Origin: Nakamurella sp. A5-74 | Lineage (GTDB): Bacteria > Actinomycetota > Actinomycetes > Mycobacteriales > Nakamurellaceae | Reading direction: 5' to 3' | NCBI RefSeq assembly: GCF_040438885.1 | Contig: NZ_CP159218.1 | Span: 930,001-994,000 of the forward strand | Length of the DNA: 64,000 nucleotides | In this document: positions 47,062 to 55,942 of the stretch, piece after piece | How the letters are laid out: every line of letters starts with the position of its first letter | How positions within the stretch are numbered: the first letter of the stretch is position 1 | Translations under genes and position numbers: made by a program | Notes under the pieces: generated by a model | Database searches by the model: none | What the model was told of the DNA's origin: nothing | What the model saw: the letters and a program-made list of their open reading frames with translations, nothing else

Positions 47062-47820
47062 TCAGCCGTCGAGCAGGGAGAGCTGCGATCGGTGCGTGCT
47101 GCGGTTGTCCGATCCGGTTTCGGGATGCTGCATCCGCGGATCGCCCGAGCCACGTCCGTGCAGCAGTGCGGTCAGGTATGCATCGTCCGCATCCCACCTC
47201 GCCATCGGATCGGGGGTCGGAGAACCGTGCCCGGGGACCAACACGCTCGCTCGCCGTACCGCCGGCAGCAGCAGGTCCAGGCCCGCACGGTAGGCCACGA
47301 GTCCGGTCTCGCCGGCGAGCGGGATCTCCCGGTCGCTGAGCATGTCTCCGGCGAGCAGCACACCGCGTTCCGGCCACCAGAGCGCGGTGTGTCCGGCGGA
47401 GTGGGCAGCGTGGGTGATCAGCTCCAGGCCGGGGCGGAAACCGGTGTCTCGCACCGAGAGCCGACCGACCAACGCCAGCAGATCTGGCCCGAACGCCGGT
47501 CCCAGCGCGTCCAGGTTCGTCTGCCGCTCGCGCGTCGCGAGAGTCACCGTGTCGCCGGAGGCGTATCGCGGGACGTCGCCGAGATCGGGATGCCAGAGCA
47601 CGTGGTCGTGGTGCGCGTGGGTGGCGAATCCTGCCGTCACCCGAACCCCCAGTTCCGCGAGATCGGCTGCGGTATCGGCGAGTTCCTGCGGCGTCCAACT
47701 CGGGTCGACCAGCAGCGCCGCACCGTCCTCGTCCTGGACGATCGTCGTCGTGGTGGCGTACAGCCGGCTGTGCGCGACCAGGACGCCGTCGGCCACCTCC
47801 GTCCAGCTCCGTCGCGTCAT
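47062..47820 (-). CDS. MBL-fold metallo-hydrolase
   Basis: 252-residue metallo-beta-lactamase-fold enzyme. Zinc ligands are T-H-A-H-H-D-H near residue 65, the later A-H-S-A-G-H-T (His), L-L-A-G-D-M-L (Asp) and P-G-H-G-S-P. The substrate is unknown. It has an AGGAGG site upstream of ATG 47820 and a TAGGCT -10 at 47841-47846. It is divergent from the NUDIX gene (their promoters share 59 bases). Confidence 0.93.
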   Translation of the reverse strand: MTRRSWTEVADGVLVAHSRLYATTTTIVQDEDGAALLVDPSWTPQELADTAADLAELGVRVTAGFATHAHHDHVLWHPDLGDVPRYASGDTVTLATRERQTNLDALGPAFGPDLLALVGRLSVRDTGFRPGLELITHAAHSAGHTALWWPERGVLLAGDMLSDREIPLAGETGLVAYRAGLDLLLPAVRRASVLVPGHGSPTPDPMARWDADDAYLTALLHGRGSGDPRMQHPETGSDNRSTHRSQLSLLDG

Positions 47821-47867
47821 GAGGGCCTCCTGTCGGCAGAGCCTACGATCTCGGGCGACCGCTGCCG

Positions 47868-47873
47868 TAGGTT
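47868..47873 (+). promoter_or_regulatory. -10 element of the NUDIX gene (leaderless type)
   Basis: TAGGTT followed by six bases and ATG 47880, without Shine-Dalgarno. Confidence 0.5.
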
Positions 47874-47879
47874 CGCGAC

Positions 47880-48638
47880 ATGAGCGACACCCCAGCAGTG
47901 CCGATCCGTACCGCGGCCACCGTCATCCTGGTGCGCGACGGCGCCGAGGGGCTGGAGGTGTTCCTGCTCGGACGGGTCCCGGGGATGGCGTTCGCGGGCG
48001 GCGCGACAGCGTTCCCCGGTGGGGGAGTCGACCCCGGCGACAGCGCGGTGATCACCCTGACGGGTCCGGACGACGCGTGGTGGGCCGATCACCTGGACGC
48101 CGATGAGACGCTCGCGCGGAGCGTCGTGGTGGCCGCGGCTCGCGAGCTGTTCGAGGAGACCGGAGTGTTGTTGGCGCAGGTGCGTCCGAAGGATGTCGAG
48201 CACCTCGAAGACGTTGCTGCACATCGGCTCTCCTTCGCGCAGCTGCTGGATGACCGTGCACTGCGGGCGGACCTGCTGCGGCCCTGGGCCCGCTGGGTGA
48301 CCCCCCCCGGTCAGACCCGCCGCTACGACACGTTCTTCCTGCTCGCCGCGTCACCGGAGGGTCAGCACCCTCGGTTGCTGACGACGGAGGCCCACGCAGG
48401 TAGCTGGTACCCGCCCGCGGAGGCACTGGCCGCCGGCCACCGGGGGGAACTGGCACTGCTGCCGCCCACCGTCGCGATGTTGGAAGAGCTCGCAGAGGTC
48501 CCGAGTGTCGAGGATGCATTGGTCCTGGAGCGCCGGGTGCACACGGTCTCGCCGGAGATCATCAGCGCCGCCGGCGAACCGCTGCGCATCCGGGTCGGTG
48601 ACCGCGAGGTCGAGGCGATCGGCGTCCGCACACCTTGA
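47880..48638 (+). CDS. NUDIX hydrolase
   Basis: 252-residue NUDIX protein of the NUDT19-like type. F-P-G-G-G-V-D-P-G-D is separated by about 35 residues from A-A-A-R-E-L-F-E-E-T-G-V-L-L, so the NUDIX box carries the long insert seen in these enzymes. They hydrolyse CoA derivatives or other nucleoside diphosphate compounds. The gene ends 4 bases before the convergent PLP-enzyme gene. Confidence 0.92.
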   Translation: MSDTPAVPIRTAATVILVRDGAEGLEVFLLGRVPGMAFAGGATAFPGGGVDPGDSAVITLTGPDDAWWADHLDADETLARSVVVAAARELFEETGVLLAQVRPKDVEHLEDVAAHRLSFAQLLDDRALRADLLRPWARWVTPPGQTRRYDTFFLLAASPEGQHPRLLTTEAHAGSWYPPAEALAAGHRGELALLPPTVAMLEELAEVPSVEDALVLERRVHTVSPEIISAAGEPLRIRVGDREVEAIGVRTP

Positions 48639-48642
48639 ACGT

Positions 48643-49809
48643 TCAGTCGAGGACGACCAATCCACGCAGCGCGTCCGCAGCCGCATCGACGTCGTGCTGG
48701 GTGTTGTGGAGGTGGAACGACAGTCGCAGCCTTCCGGCGCGCATGGCCGCTGAGATCCCTGCTGCAGCAATGCGTTCACCCGCTCCCGGGAGCAGCGTGA
48801 TGCTGGTGATCGCCGATCCTGCCGGCGGGAGACCGAGCGCAGCGCGGAAGGAATCGGCGAGCCGAACGGCGTGGCGCGCCAACTGGGGTGCGCCCAGGTC
48901 GGCCAGCAGTCGCAGCGCCGGGGCGGCGCCGACCCAGGAGTGCCACGCCGGGGAGACGTCGAACCGGCGGGCATCATCGGCGAGCCGCAGCGGTAGACCG
49001 TAGATCGAGTCCCAACGATCCGCGCCGGCATACCACCCTGCGTGCACCGGGACGAAGGAGTCGAGCAGCTCGGGGCGGCCGATGGTCAGGAAGGCGGTGC
49101 CGCGCGGTGCGAGCAGCCACTTGTAGCCGCTGCACACGGTGACGTCGAAGTCGGCTGCCCGCACGTCCAACCAGCCGGCGGCCTGGGTGAGATCCAGGAT
49201 GCTGAGCGCGTCGTGCGTCCGGCAGGCGGTGACGATGCCGTCCAGATCGGCGATCCGACCGTCTGCCGACTGCACAGCCGAGACCGCCACCGCGGTCGTT
49301 GACGGGCCGACGGCGTCGGCGATCGATTCGAGTGGCACCTCGCGCAGTCGGAAGCGACGCTGCGCGGCGAACGGGAATGTGACCGAGGTGAAATCACCTG
49401 CGGCAACGATGATCTCGGCGTCGTCCGGCAGTGACGCTGCGACCATCCCGAGGAACACCGAGACCTGCGGGCCCACTGCCACCCGGCCGGGGTCGACGCC
49501 CACGAGCCGTGCGTACTGTTGGCGCGCCTGAGCGACCGGAACGTCGAAGCCGGGTACGTCGCTCTCCCCGGCCCGGAACGCGCGGAGGGCTTCCAGCAGG
49601 GCCTCGACGGAGGGATCGGGCGGCAGGCCGCAGCTGGCGGTGTTGAGATAGACACCGGACGGACGGAACCACTGCTGCGCCGCGGCGATGGTCGACTCCG
49701 GGCCGCTCGGTTCGATCCCTGACGACATGGCACTGTGTTCGATCCCTGACGACATGGCACTGTGTTCGATCCTTGACGACATGGCACTGTGTTCGATCCT
49801 TGACGACAT
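48643..49809 (-). CDS. Aminotransferase class V / cysteine desulfurase-like PLP enzyme
   Basis: 388-residue fold-type I PLP enzyme. Y-L-N-T-A-S-C-G-L-P opens the core, then V-S-V-F-L-G-M, V-D-L-T-Q-A-A-G and the Schiff-base Lys in C-S-G-Y-K-W-L near residue 230. It resembles IscS/NifS-like and kynureninase-type enzymes; the exact reaction is unknown. Its 5' end is a tandem repeat in which every 27-bp unit carries an in-frame ATG, so ATG 49809, 49782, 49755 and 49728 are all possible. A TACGGT -10 six bases before 49809 favours that codon. No Shine-Dalgarno is seen. Confidence 0.88.
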   Translation of the reverse strand: MSSRIEHSAMSSRIEHSAMSSGIEHSAMSSGIEPSGPESTIAAAQQWFRPSGVYLNTASCGLPPDPSVEALLEALRAFRAGESDVPGFDVPVAQARQQYARLVGVDPGRVAVGPQVSVFLGMVAASLPDDAEIIVAAGDFTSVTFPFAAQRRFRLREVPLESIADAVGPSTTAVAVSAVQSADGRIADLDGIVTACRTHDALSILDLTQAAGWLDVRAADFDVTVCSGYKWLLAPRGTAFLTIGRPELLDSFVPVHAGWYAGADRWDSIYGLPLRLADDARRFDVSPAWHSWVGAAPALRLLADLGAPQLARHAVRLADSFRAALGLPPAGSAITSITLLPGAGERIAAAGISAAMRAGRLRLSFHLHNTQHDVDAAADALRGLVVLD

Positions 49810-49815
49810 GGCACT
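49711..49815 (-). repeat. 27-bp tandem repeat containing the start codon
   Basis: Four units, each TTCGATCC[C/T]TGACGACATGG plus CACTGTG, run from 49711; the fourth is truncated at 49815. Two units have CC, two have CT at one position, so they duplicated in steps. On the minus strand each unit reads ATG-TCG-TCA-(G/A)GG-ATC-GA...GCC, nine in-frame codons. Confidence 0.95.
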
Positions 49816-49821
49816 ACCGTA
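49816..49821 (-). promoter_or_regulatory. -10 element of the PLP-enzyme gene
   Basis: TACGGT on the minus strand lies six bases before the outermost ATG (49809). Confidence 0.45.
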
Positions 49822-49870
49822 GAACCCCAGCCGCGATGCAGCGCCCGAGCCGGAGGAGGACGACCATTCG

Positions 49871-50653
49871 ATGATCGCCGACTCCACCGAGCTCACCCGA
49901 CTGGTGCTCGCCCCCAACGCCGGTCCGATGACGCTGCAGGGCACCAACACATACCTGATCTCCGCAGACTGGACCTCGTCCGTCGTGGTGGATCCTGGAC
50001 CGGACGATCCGGAGCACGTGGCGTCGCTGGTGTCGATCGCGCCGGTGGCGCTGATCCTCGTCACGCACCGGCATCCCGACCACACCGACGCCATCGGTCG
50101 CCTGCACGAGGCGACCGATGCCCCGGTGCGAGCACTCGATCCGGCGTTCTGCCGCGGCGGCGGAGCCGTACTGCTGCCCGGCAGCATCGAGTGCGCCGGG
50201 GTGTCCATCGACGTCGTCCCGACCCCGGGCCACACCGACGACTCAGTCTGCTTCCATCTGCCGGACGACGGGCCGGGCGGCTCGATGCTCACCGGCGACA
50301 CGATCCTGGGCGCGGGCACCACGGTGATCGCCCATCCCGACGGCGACCTGGAGGAGTACTTCGAGTCGCTCAACGTGCTCGAGTCCTACGGCGCACTCAG
50401 GGTGCTGCCCGGGCACGGCCCGCAACTCCCGGCCCTCGACGAGGTCGCACGCCGCTACCGCAACCACCGACTCGAGCGGCTGGAGCAGGTGGTCGCAGTC
50501 CGGCGCGCACTGGGCCCCGGGGTGCAGGGCGATGCCCTGGTCCAGGCCATCGTCGACCGGGTCTACTCGGGCACCCCCGCGCAGGTGCGTTTCGCTGCCG
50601 AGAAATCGGTGGCGGCCCAGTGCGCGTATCTGGATCGGCAGGGCCGAACCTGA
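49871..50653 (+). CDS. MBL-fold hydrolase (Rv3677c-like, LACTB2 type)
   Basis: 260-residue metallo-beta-lactamase-fold protein. V-T-H-R-H-P-D-H-T near residue 63 gives the HxHxDH motif, T-P-G-H-T-D-D the next His, M-L-T-G-D-T-I-L-G the bridging Asp and V-L-P-G-H-G-P the last His. The C-terminal helical part R-R-Y-R-N-H-R-L-E-R matches LACTB2-type proteins, some of which are endoribonucleases. A GGAGGAGGA stretch precedes ATG 49871 by about ten bases. It lies next to crp's region as in M. tuberculosis. Confidence 0.93.
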   Translation: MIADSTELTRLVLAPNAGPMTLQGTNTYLISADWTSSVVVDPGPDDPEHVASLVSIAPVALILVTHRHPDHTDAIGRLHEATDAPVRALDPAFCRGGGAVLLPGSIECAGVSIDVVPTPGHTDDSVCFHLPDDGPGGSMLTGDTILGAGTTVIAHPDGDLEEYFESLNVLESYGALRVLPGHGPQLPALDEVARRYRNHRLERLEQVVAVRRALGPGVQGDALVQAIVDRVYSGTPAQVRFAAEKSVAAQCAYLDRQGRT

Positions 50654-51525
50654 TGCACCGGACGGCGCTCCCGCCGATGCTGCGTACGGTCCTGCCGCTG
50701 TTGCGCTGCCCGCAGTGCTCGGCCGGCCAGGAGTCGCTGCTGCAGCTCGGTGAGCGCGAGATCGGTTGTGCTGCGGGACATCGCTTCGATGCGGCACGAC
50801 AGGGCTACCTGCCGTTGCTCGGGGGCGCATCCCGGACCGGCACCGGCGACAGTGCTGCCATGGTGGCCGCCAGAGCGGACTTCCTGGATCGCGGGCACTA
50901 CGCCCCGATCGCGCGGTCGGTCGCCGAAGCAACGGGATCGCTCATCGGCGGGACGCCCGATCCGGTGGTCTGCGAGATCGGCGCCGGAACTGCCTATTAC
51001 CTCAGCGCCGGGCTGCCACCCACCGGGCGGGGGATCGCGCTGGACTCGTCCCGGTATGCCTCTCGCCGGGCCGCAGCCGCCGACCCGCGGGTCGCTGCCG
51101 TGCTGGCCGATGCCTGGGCCCCGCTGCCGGTGGCGAGCGGAATGGTGGACGTGACACTGGTGGTGTTCGCGCCGCGCGTCGCGGCCGAGATCGCTCGCAT
51201 CGTGCGCGGGAGCGGTGGGGTCGTCGTCGTCACGCCGAATCCGGGCCATCTGGGTGAGGTGCGGGGGCCGCTCGGCATGTTGGCCGTCGACGACGGGAAG
51301 GACGAGGCAGTCCGCGCCCAGTTCGACGGTCTGCTCCGGGTGAGCACGGTCGATCGGGTGCGTGCTGAGATGTCCCTGGACAGCACGGATCTGCGAGATC
51401 TGGTGGGGATGGGTCCGGCCGCCAGACACCGGACCCCCGAGCAGATCGCCGCGGCTGCCACCGGACTCGGCGGACCGGTGGCCGTGCACCTCGATGTGAC
51501 CGTGACGCAGCTCGTCGGCCGCTGA
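50653..51525 (+). CDS. rRNA (guanine-N1)-methyltransferase, RlmA/TlrB family
   Basis: 290-residue SAM methyltransferase. The N-terminal zinc finger is L-R-C-P-Q-C with G-C-A-A-G-H-R-F-D, the RlmA signature, followed by Q-G-Y-L-P-L-L. The SAM site V-C-E-I-G-A-G-T-A-Y-Y is near residue 98, and V-T-P-N-P-G-H-L lies later. RlmA-type enzymes methylate G745/G748 of 23S rRNA; TlrB variants give tylosin resistance. Start and previous stop overlap (TGATG). It may be a housekeeping gene or contribute to macrolide tolerance. Confidence 0.9.
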   Translation: MHRTALPPMLRTVLPLLRCPQCSAGQESLLQLGEREIGCAAGHRFDAARQGYLPLLGGASRTGTGDSAAMVAARADFLDRGHYAPIARSVAEATGSLIGGTPDPVVCEIGAGTAYYLSAGLPPTGRGIALDSSRYASRRAAAADPRVAAVLADAWAPLPVASGMVDVTLVVFAPRVAAEIARIVRGSGGVVVVTPNPGHLGEVRGPLGMLAVDDGKDEAVRAQFDGLLRVSTVDRVRAEMSLDSTDLRDLVGMGPAARHRTPEQIAAAATGLGGPVAVHLDVTVTQLVGR

Positions 51526-51543
51526 CCTGGCAGGCTGGGGTCC

Positions 51544-52965
51544 ATGACTGCTCGATCCGCCGGCCGCTCCCGGAAGTCCGCGAAGTCCCGCCCACGCCAG
51601 ACCCTGATCATCCTGGGCGCCAGCGGGGATCTCACCGGACGGCTGCTGCTGCCGGGCCTCGGCGGCCTGCTGGCCGGATCCCGTGGCGTCGACCTGACAC
51701 TGATCGGCGTCGGCATCGAGAACTGGACCCAGGCGCAGTGGCAGCGGCGGGTCAAGATCTCCTTCGGTGCCGAGGCCTGTCGGACCGAACGGGTGAAGGC
51801 GCTGCTGGCCGCCACCCGGTACGTGCAGGCCGATGTGACGGCAGCGGAGGACCTGCGCGAGCTGCTGGACTCCGCATCCGGCCAGGTCTCGATCTTCTTC
51901 GCGCTGCCGCCCGCGGTGACGGTCAAGGCCTGCACGGCGCTGACGGCCATCGATCTTCCGCGGCACGTGCGACTGGTGCTGGAGAAACCGTTCGGTACCG
52001 ATGCCCACTCCGCCGAGGAGCTCAACGAGCTCCTCGCCCGGCTCGTCCCCGAACACAACGTGCACCGGGTCGATCACTTCCTCGGCAAGTCGACCGTGCT
52101 CAACCTGCTCGGCTTCCGGTTCGCCAACCGACTGTTCGAACCCGTGCTCACCAGTGAGCACGTGGAGCGCATCGACATCGTCTTCGACGAGAATCTCGCG
52201 CTGGAGGGTCGAGCCGGCTACTACGACAAGGCCGGCGCCCTGATCGACATGATCCAGTCCCACCTGCTGCAGGTGATGGCCGTGCTCACCATGGGTCCGC
52301 CGGCCACCCTCGAAGCGATCGACTTGCGCGACCGCAAGGCCGAGATCCTGCGGGCCACCCGGATCTGGCACGACGATCCGGTCGCGTCCTCCCGTCGGGC
52401 GCGCTACACCGCCGGCACCATCGGCTCCCGCAAGGTGCCCGGGTACACCGCCGAGGACGGCGTCGATCCGGCTCTGAGCACCGAGACGCTCGCCGAGGTC
52501 GCACTCGAGGTCCGCACCTGGCGTTGGGCCGGAGTGCCGATCGTGTTGCGGAGCGGAAAAGCGTTGGGAGACCTGCGGAAGGAGGCAATCATCACCTTCA
52601 AGCAGGCGCCCCTGGTGCCGCACGGTTTCCACGGAACGGCGGCCCCGGAACAGCTGCGCATCGGCTTCACCCCGGAGGCGATGAGCCTGCAGATCAACGT
52701 CAACGGACCCGGTGATCCGACGGAGATCGACCCGGTGGAGATGACGGTCGACTTCGGCCCCGGTTCGCTGTCGGCCTACGGCGAGGTGCTGGCAGGGGTG
52801 TTCGATGGTGATCCCAGCCTGTCGGTGCGCGGCGACACCGCCGTCGACTGCTGGCGGATCGTGCAGCCGGTGCTGGACGCCTGGAGAGCCGACAAGGTGC
52901 CGCTGGACGGCTATCGGGCCGGCGGCACCGGGCCCACGAAGTGGAAGCGGGCGCTCGGCAGCTGA
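51544..52965 (+). CDS. zwf: Glucose-6-phosphate dehydrogenase
   Basis: 473-residue enzyme oxidising glucose-6-phosphate to 6-phosphogluconolactone with NADP. I-I-L-G-A-S-G-D-L-T-G near residue 25 is the nucleotide loop, E-K-P-F-G-T-D the next motif and R-V-D-H-F-L-G-K-S-T-V the substrate site (Tyr replaced by Phe in the usual D-H-Y-L-G-K). N-terminal residues 1-18 are basic. It looks like the shorter actinobacterial variant of Zwf and is not next to other pentose-phosphate genes here. The start follows CAGGCT by 7 bases and may be leaderless. Confidence 0.92.
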   Translation: MTARSAGRSRKSAKSRPRQTLIILGASGDLTGRLLLPGLGGLLAGSRGVDLTLIGVGIENWTQAQWQRRVKISFGAEACRTERVKALLAATRYVQADVTAAEDLRELLDSASGQVSIFFALPPAVTVKACTALTAIDLPRHVRLVLEKPFGTDAHSAEELNELLARLVPEHNVHRVDHFLGKSTVLNLLGFRFANRLFEPVLTSEHVERIDIVFDENLALEGRAGYYDKAGALIDMIQSHLLQVMAVLTMGPPATLEAIDLRDRKAEILRATRIWHDDPVASSRRARYTAGTIGSRKVPGYTAEDGVDPALSTETLAEVALEVRTWRWAGVPIVLRSGKALGDLRKEAIITFKQAPLVPHGFHGTAAPEQLRIGFTPEAMSLQINVNGPGDPTEIDPVEMTVDFGPGSLSAYGEVLAGVFDGDPSLSVRGDTAVDCWRIVQPVLDAWRADKVPLDGYRAGGTGPTKWKRALGS

Positions 52966-52973
52966 CCCGACGG

Positions 52974-53261
52974 CTACTCGCCGATCGTCAGCCGCACGGT
53001 GATCTCATCACCCTCGTCGACCTTTTCCGCTCTCCGCACGATCGTCTTGATCGGCACGATGTAGCCACCGTCCTTCGGCCACAGCGCCGTCGGGTAATCG
53101 GTGCTGCCGATCCGCACGGCGGCCGGGATCATCCCCCAGCCATAGCTGACCTCGGACGACAGCTCGTGGATGTGCACGCACACGTCAGGCGGAACGGAGA
53201 CGAAGAACCACGGCGACGGCCCACGCCAGTACCAGATCTCGGCGGAGAAGGACGCCTGCAC
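52974..53261 (-). CDS. DUF1905 family protein
   Basis: 95-residue protein with the DUF1905 core W-F-F-V-S-V-P near residue 18, S-Y-G-W-G-M-I-P-A-A-V and a late K-D-G-G-Y-I-V-P-I-K. It forms a small beta-barrel of unknown function. GTG 53261 lies 23 bases after the crp stop, so it is probably transcribed from the crp promoter. It is convergent to zwf. Confidence 0.88.
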   Translation of the reverse strand: MQASFSAEIWYWRGPSPWFFVSVPPDVCVHIHELSSEVSYGWGMIPAAVRIGSTDYPTALWPKDGGYIVPIKTIVRRAEKVDEGDEITVRLTIGE

Positions 53262-53284
53262 GAGCGGTCGGGTCGGAGTGCGGG

Positions 53285-53959
53285 TCAGCGAGCCCGGCGG
53301 GACAACCGCTCGGCGTCGAGGATGACCACCGACTTGCCTTCCAACCGCAGCCAGCCGCGGTGTCCGAAGTCGGCAAGCGCCTTGTTGACTGTCTCGCGAG
53401 AGGCGCCGACCAACTGGGCGAGCTCCTCCTGGGTGAGGTCGTGGGTGACGCGCAGCTGTCCGCTCTCCTGCTGGCCGAACTGTCGCGCCAACTGCAGCAG
53501 CTGCTTGGCCACCCGGCCGGGAACGTCGGTGAAGATGAGGTCGGCGAGGTTGTTGTTGGTCCGGCGGAGCCTGCGGGCCAGCACTCGCAGCAGCTGCTCG
53601 GCGATCTCCGGTCGACGGGCGATCCACTCGCGCATGTTGGTGCGATCCATCGTGGCGAGGCGGACATCGGTCACGGCCGTCGCGGTGGACGTACGGGGAC
53701 CCGGGTCGAAAACGCTGAGCTCACCGAACATGTCCGACGGGCCCATCACGGCCAGCAGGTTCTCCCGACCGTCGGGGGAATGACGACCGAGCTTCACCTT
53801 GCCCGTGAGGATGATGTAGAGCCGGTCCCCGAGCTCACCTTCGCTGAAGATCGCGCTGCCGCGGGGGTAGTCGACCGTTTCCAGCTGCGAACCGAGCGCC
53901 AGGGCGGCATCCGAGTCGACACCCTGGAAGATGCCCGCCTTCGCGAGGTTCTCCTCCAC
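53285..53959 (-). CDS. crp: cAMP receptor-type regulator (Crp/GlxR)
   Basis: 224-residue Crp-family protein, the size of mycobacterial Rv3676 and corynebacterial GlxR. The cyclic-nucleotide domain has [11 protein letters not shown] and [16 protein letters not shown], where the Arg and Thr/Ser contact cAMP. The winged helix has [21 protein letters not shown] global regulator of carbon and respiration genes. GTG 53959 follows AGGAGG by five bases. The upstream region contains a doubled 20-bp repeat and a CRP-like box, suggesting autoregulation. Confidence 0.96.
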   Translation of the reverse strand: MEENLAKAGIFQGVDSDAALALGSQLETVDYPRGSAIFSEGELGDRLYIILTGKVKLGRHSPDGRENLLAVMGPSDMFGELSVFDPGPRTSTATAVTDVRLATMDRTNMREWIARRPEIAEQLLRVLARRLRRTNNNLADLIFTDVPGRVAKQLLQLARQFGQQESGQLRVTHDLTQEELAQLVGASRETVNKALADFGHRGWLRLEGKSVVILDAERLSRRAR

Positions 53960-53978
53960 CTGTTCCTCCTGTTTCCGT

Positions 53979-54020
53979 GCCGCCGAGTTCGGCGTGGACC
54001 GCCGCCGAGTTCGGCGTGGA
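53979..54020 (-). repeat. Doubled 20-bp repeat in the crp leader
   Basis: GCCGCCGAGTTCGGCGTGGA occurs twice, identically, with two bases between. Each copy holds the inverted repeat CGCCGA-GT-TCGGCG, so both could form hairpins in the mRNA or serve as paired binding sites. Confidence 0.85.
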
Positions 54021-54030
54021 TCGGATCACA
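54015..54030. promoter_or_regulatory. CRP/GlxR-like box upstream of crp
   Basis: Read on the minus strand, TGTGATCCGATCCACG matches TGTGA-N6-TCACA at 8 of 10 positions. It directly follows a TAGACT -10 (54030-54035, minus strand) and therefore covers the expected transcription start. A second TGTGA half-site lies at 54041-54045. Confidence 0.5.
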
Positions 54031-54104
54031 GTCTAGGGGGTGTGACCCAGGCGACGCCCCTGGCGTCGGAGCGGCTCGCCGGAGACCTGTTCCCGGGCCG
54101 CAGC

Positions 54105-54347
54105 TCAGCGCTGGCGGTCGCGCATCGGACGGCGCCGCAGGCGGAATCGCAGGAGCGCCCGGGTCCAGCCCTCGCGGATGAACGTGTCGACCTCGTCGGG
54201 TCGTGCGGTGTCGAGGAACTCCTCGATCTCGTCCTCGTTCACCGCACTGTTGCGCAGTCGATCCTCCACCCGCTCCATGAGCAGGGCGAAGACCATCAAC
54301 AGGACGGGGATGAGGAGAACCAGGAAGACGAGCATGACGTGGTCCAT
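54105..54347 (-). CDS. Small membrane protein of unknown function (Rv3675-like position)
   Basis: 80-residue protein: one membrane helix ([15 protein letters not shown]) followed by a charged helical tail with R-V-E-D-R-L and a C-terminal basic run [13 protein letters not shown]. tuberculosis Rv3675, between crp and nth, is a small membrane protein too, so this is likely the same gene. ATG 54347 gives the sensible N terminus. Confidence 0.72.
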   Translation of the reverse strand: MDHVMLVFLVLLIPVLLMVFALLMERVEDRLRNSAVNEDEIEEFLDTARPDEVDTFIREGWTRALLRFRLRRRPMRDRQR

Positions 54348-54392
54348 TGTGCACCCCCGTCGATCTTCAGCTTGCTGTGGCACGCTCGCAGC

Positions 54393-55180
<788 letters not shown>

Positions 55181-55184
<4 letters not shown>

Positions 55185-55942
55185 CTGCACAGCAGGTCAT
55201 GGCCGGCGAGCGACTGCCGGGCGCCGAGCGGGCTCCGGTCTGGCTGACGCCGTTGATCGACGAGGTCACGAGCCGCCCGCTGCCCGGATGGTTGGGGCGA
55301 CACCCCGTCTCGGCCACCGGCCGACAGAGCGCGGTGTTGATCCTGCTCGGGGCCGGTTCAGTGCAGGGCGCGGGCCCTGATCTGCTGCTGTTGCGCCGGG
55401 CCGGCACGCTGCGCAACCACGCCGGACAACCTGCCTTCCCCGGCGGCCGTCAGGAGCCGGGGGAGACGGACGTCGAGACCGCGCTCCGCGAGGCCCAGGA
55501 GGAGACCGGCCTCGATCCGGCCGGCGTCACCCCGGTGGCGCTGCTCCGGCAGCTCTCGCTGGACTTCTCCGGCCACCTCGTCCGACCGGTGCTCGGGTAC
55601 TGGAGCACCCCCAGCCCGGTCCGTGCGGTCGATCAGGGGGAAACCGCCGCGGTCCATCGGATCCCGATCGCTGCGCTCGCCGACCCGGCGAACCGTGGCC
55701 GGGTCCGGCTCAGCAGCGGGTTCGCGGGTCCCGCCTTCGCCGTGTCCGGGATGGTCGTCTGGGGCTTCACCGGGCTGCTGGTCGATGCGGTGCTGGAACT
55801 CGGCGGCTGGGCCCGACCGTGGGGGCCGGGCCCCGACCTCGCGCTGCCGGCCGACGACGCCGGCCGGAGCCTGCACGCCGGGCCGGTCGGCACCGACGAC
55901 CCCCGGGTCGACGGGCGGACGCCGGACCAGGTGCCGCGATGA
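55181..55942 (+). CDS. CoA-type NUDIX hydrolase (Rv3672c-like)
   Basis: 253-residue protein. The complete NUDIX box is [10 protein letters not shown] followed by [11 protein letters not shown]. The CoA-enzyme signature [14 protein letters not shown] lies just before, so CoA or its derivatives are probable substrates. It overlaps nth and marP by 4 bases each, giving one tight operon nth-NUDIX-marP. The thioredoxin-like gene seen between nth and this gene in M. tuberculosis is absent here. Confidence 0.94.

Noticed and set aside
49711..49815. CRISPR-like array
   Set aside because: The repeats are contiguous without spacers and are in-frame coding units; no cas genes are present anywhere in the window.
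45883..51525. Macrolide-resistance island (Ere-like, RlmA/TlrB-like genes)
   Set aside because: The two genes are 3.6 kb apart in separate transcription units, base composition matches the surroundings, and both families have housekeeping members. No mobile element was found.
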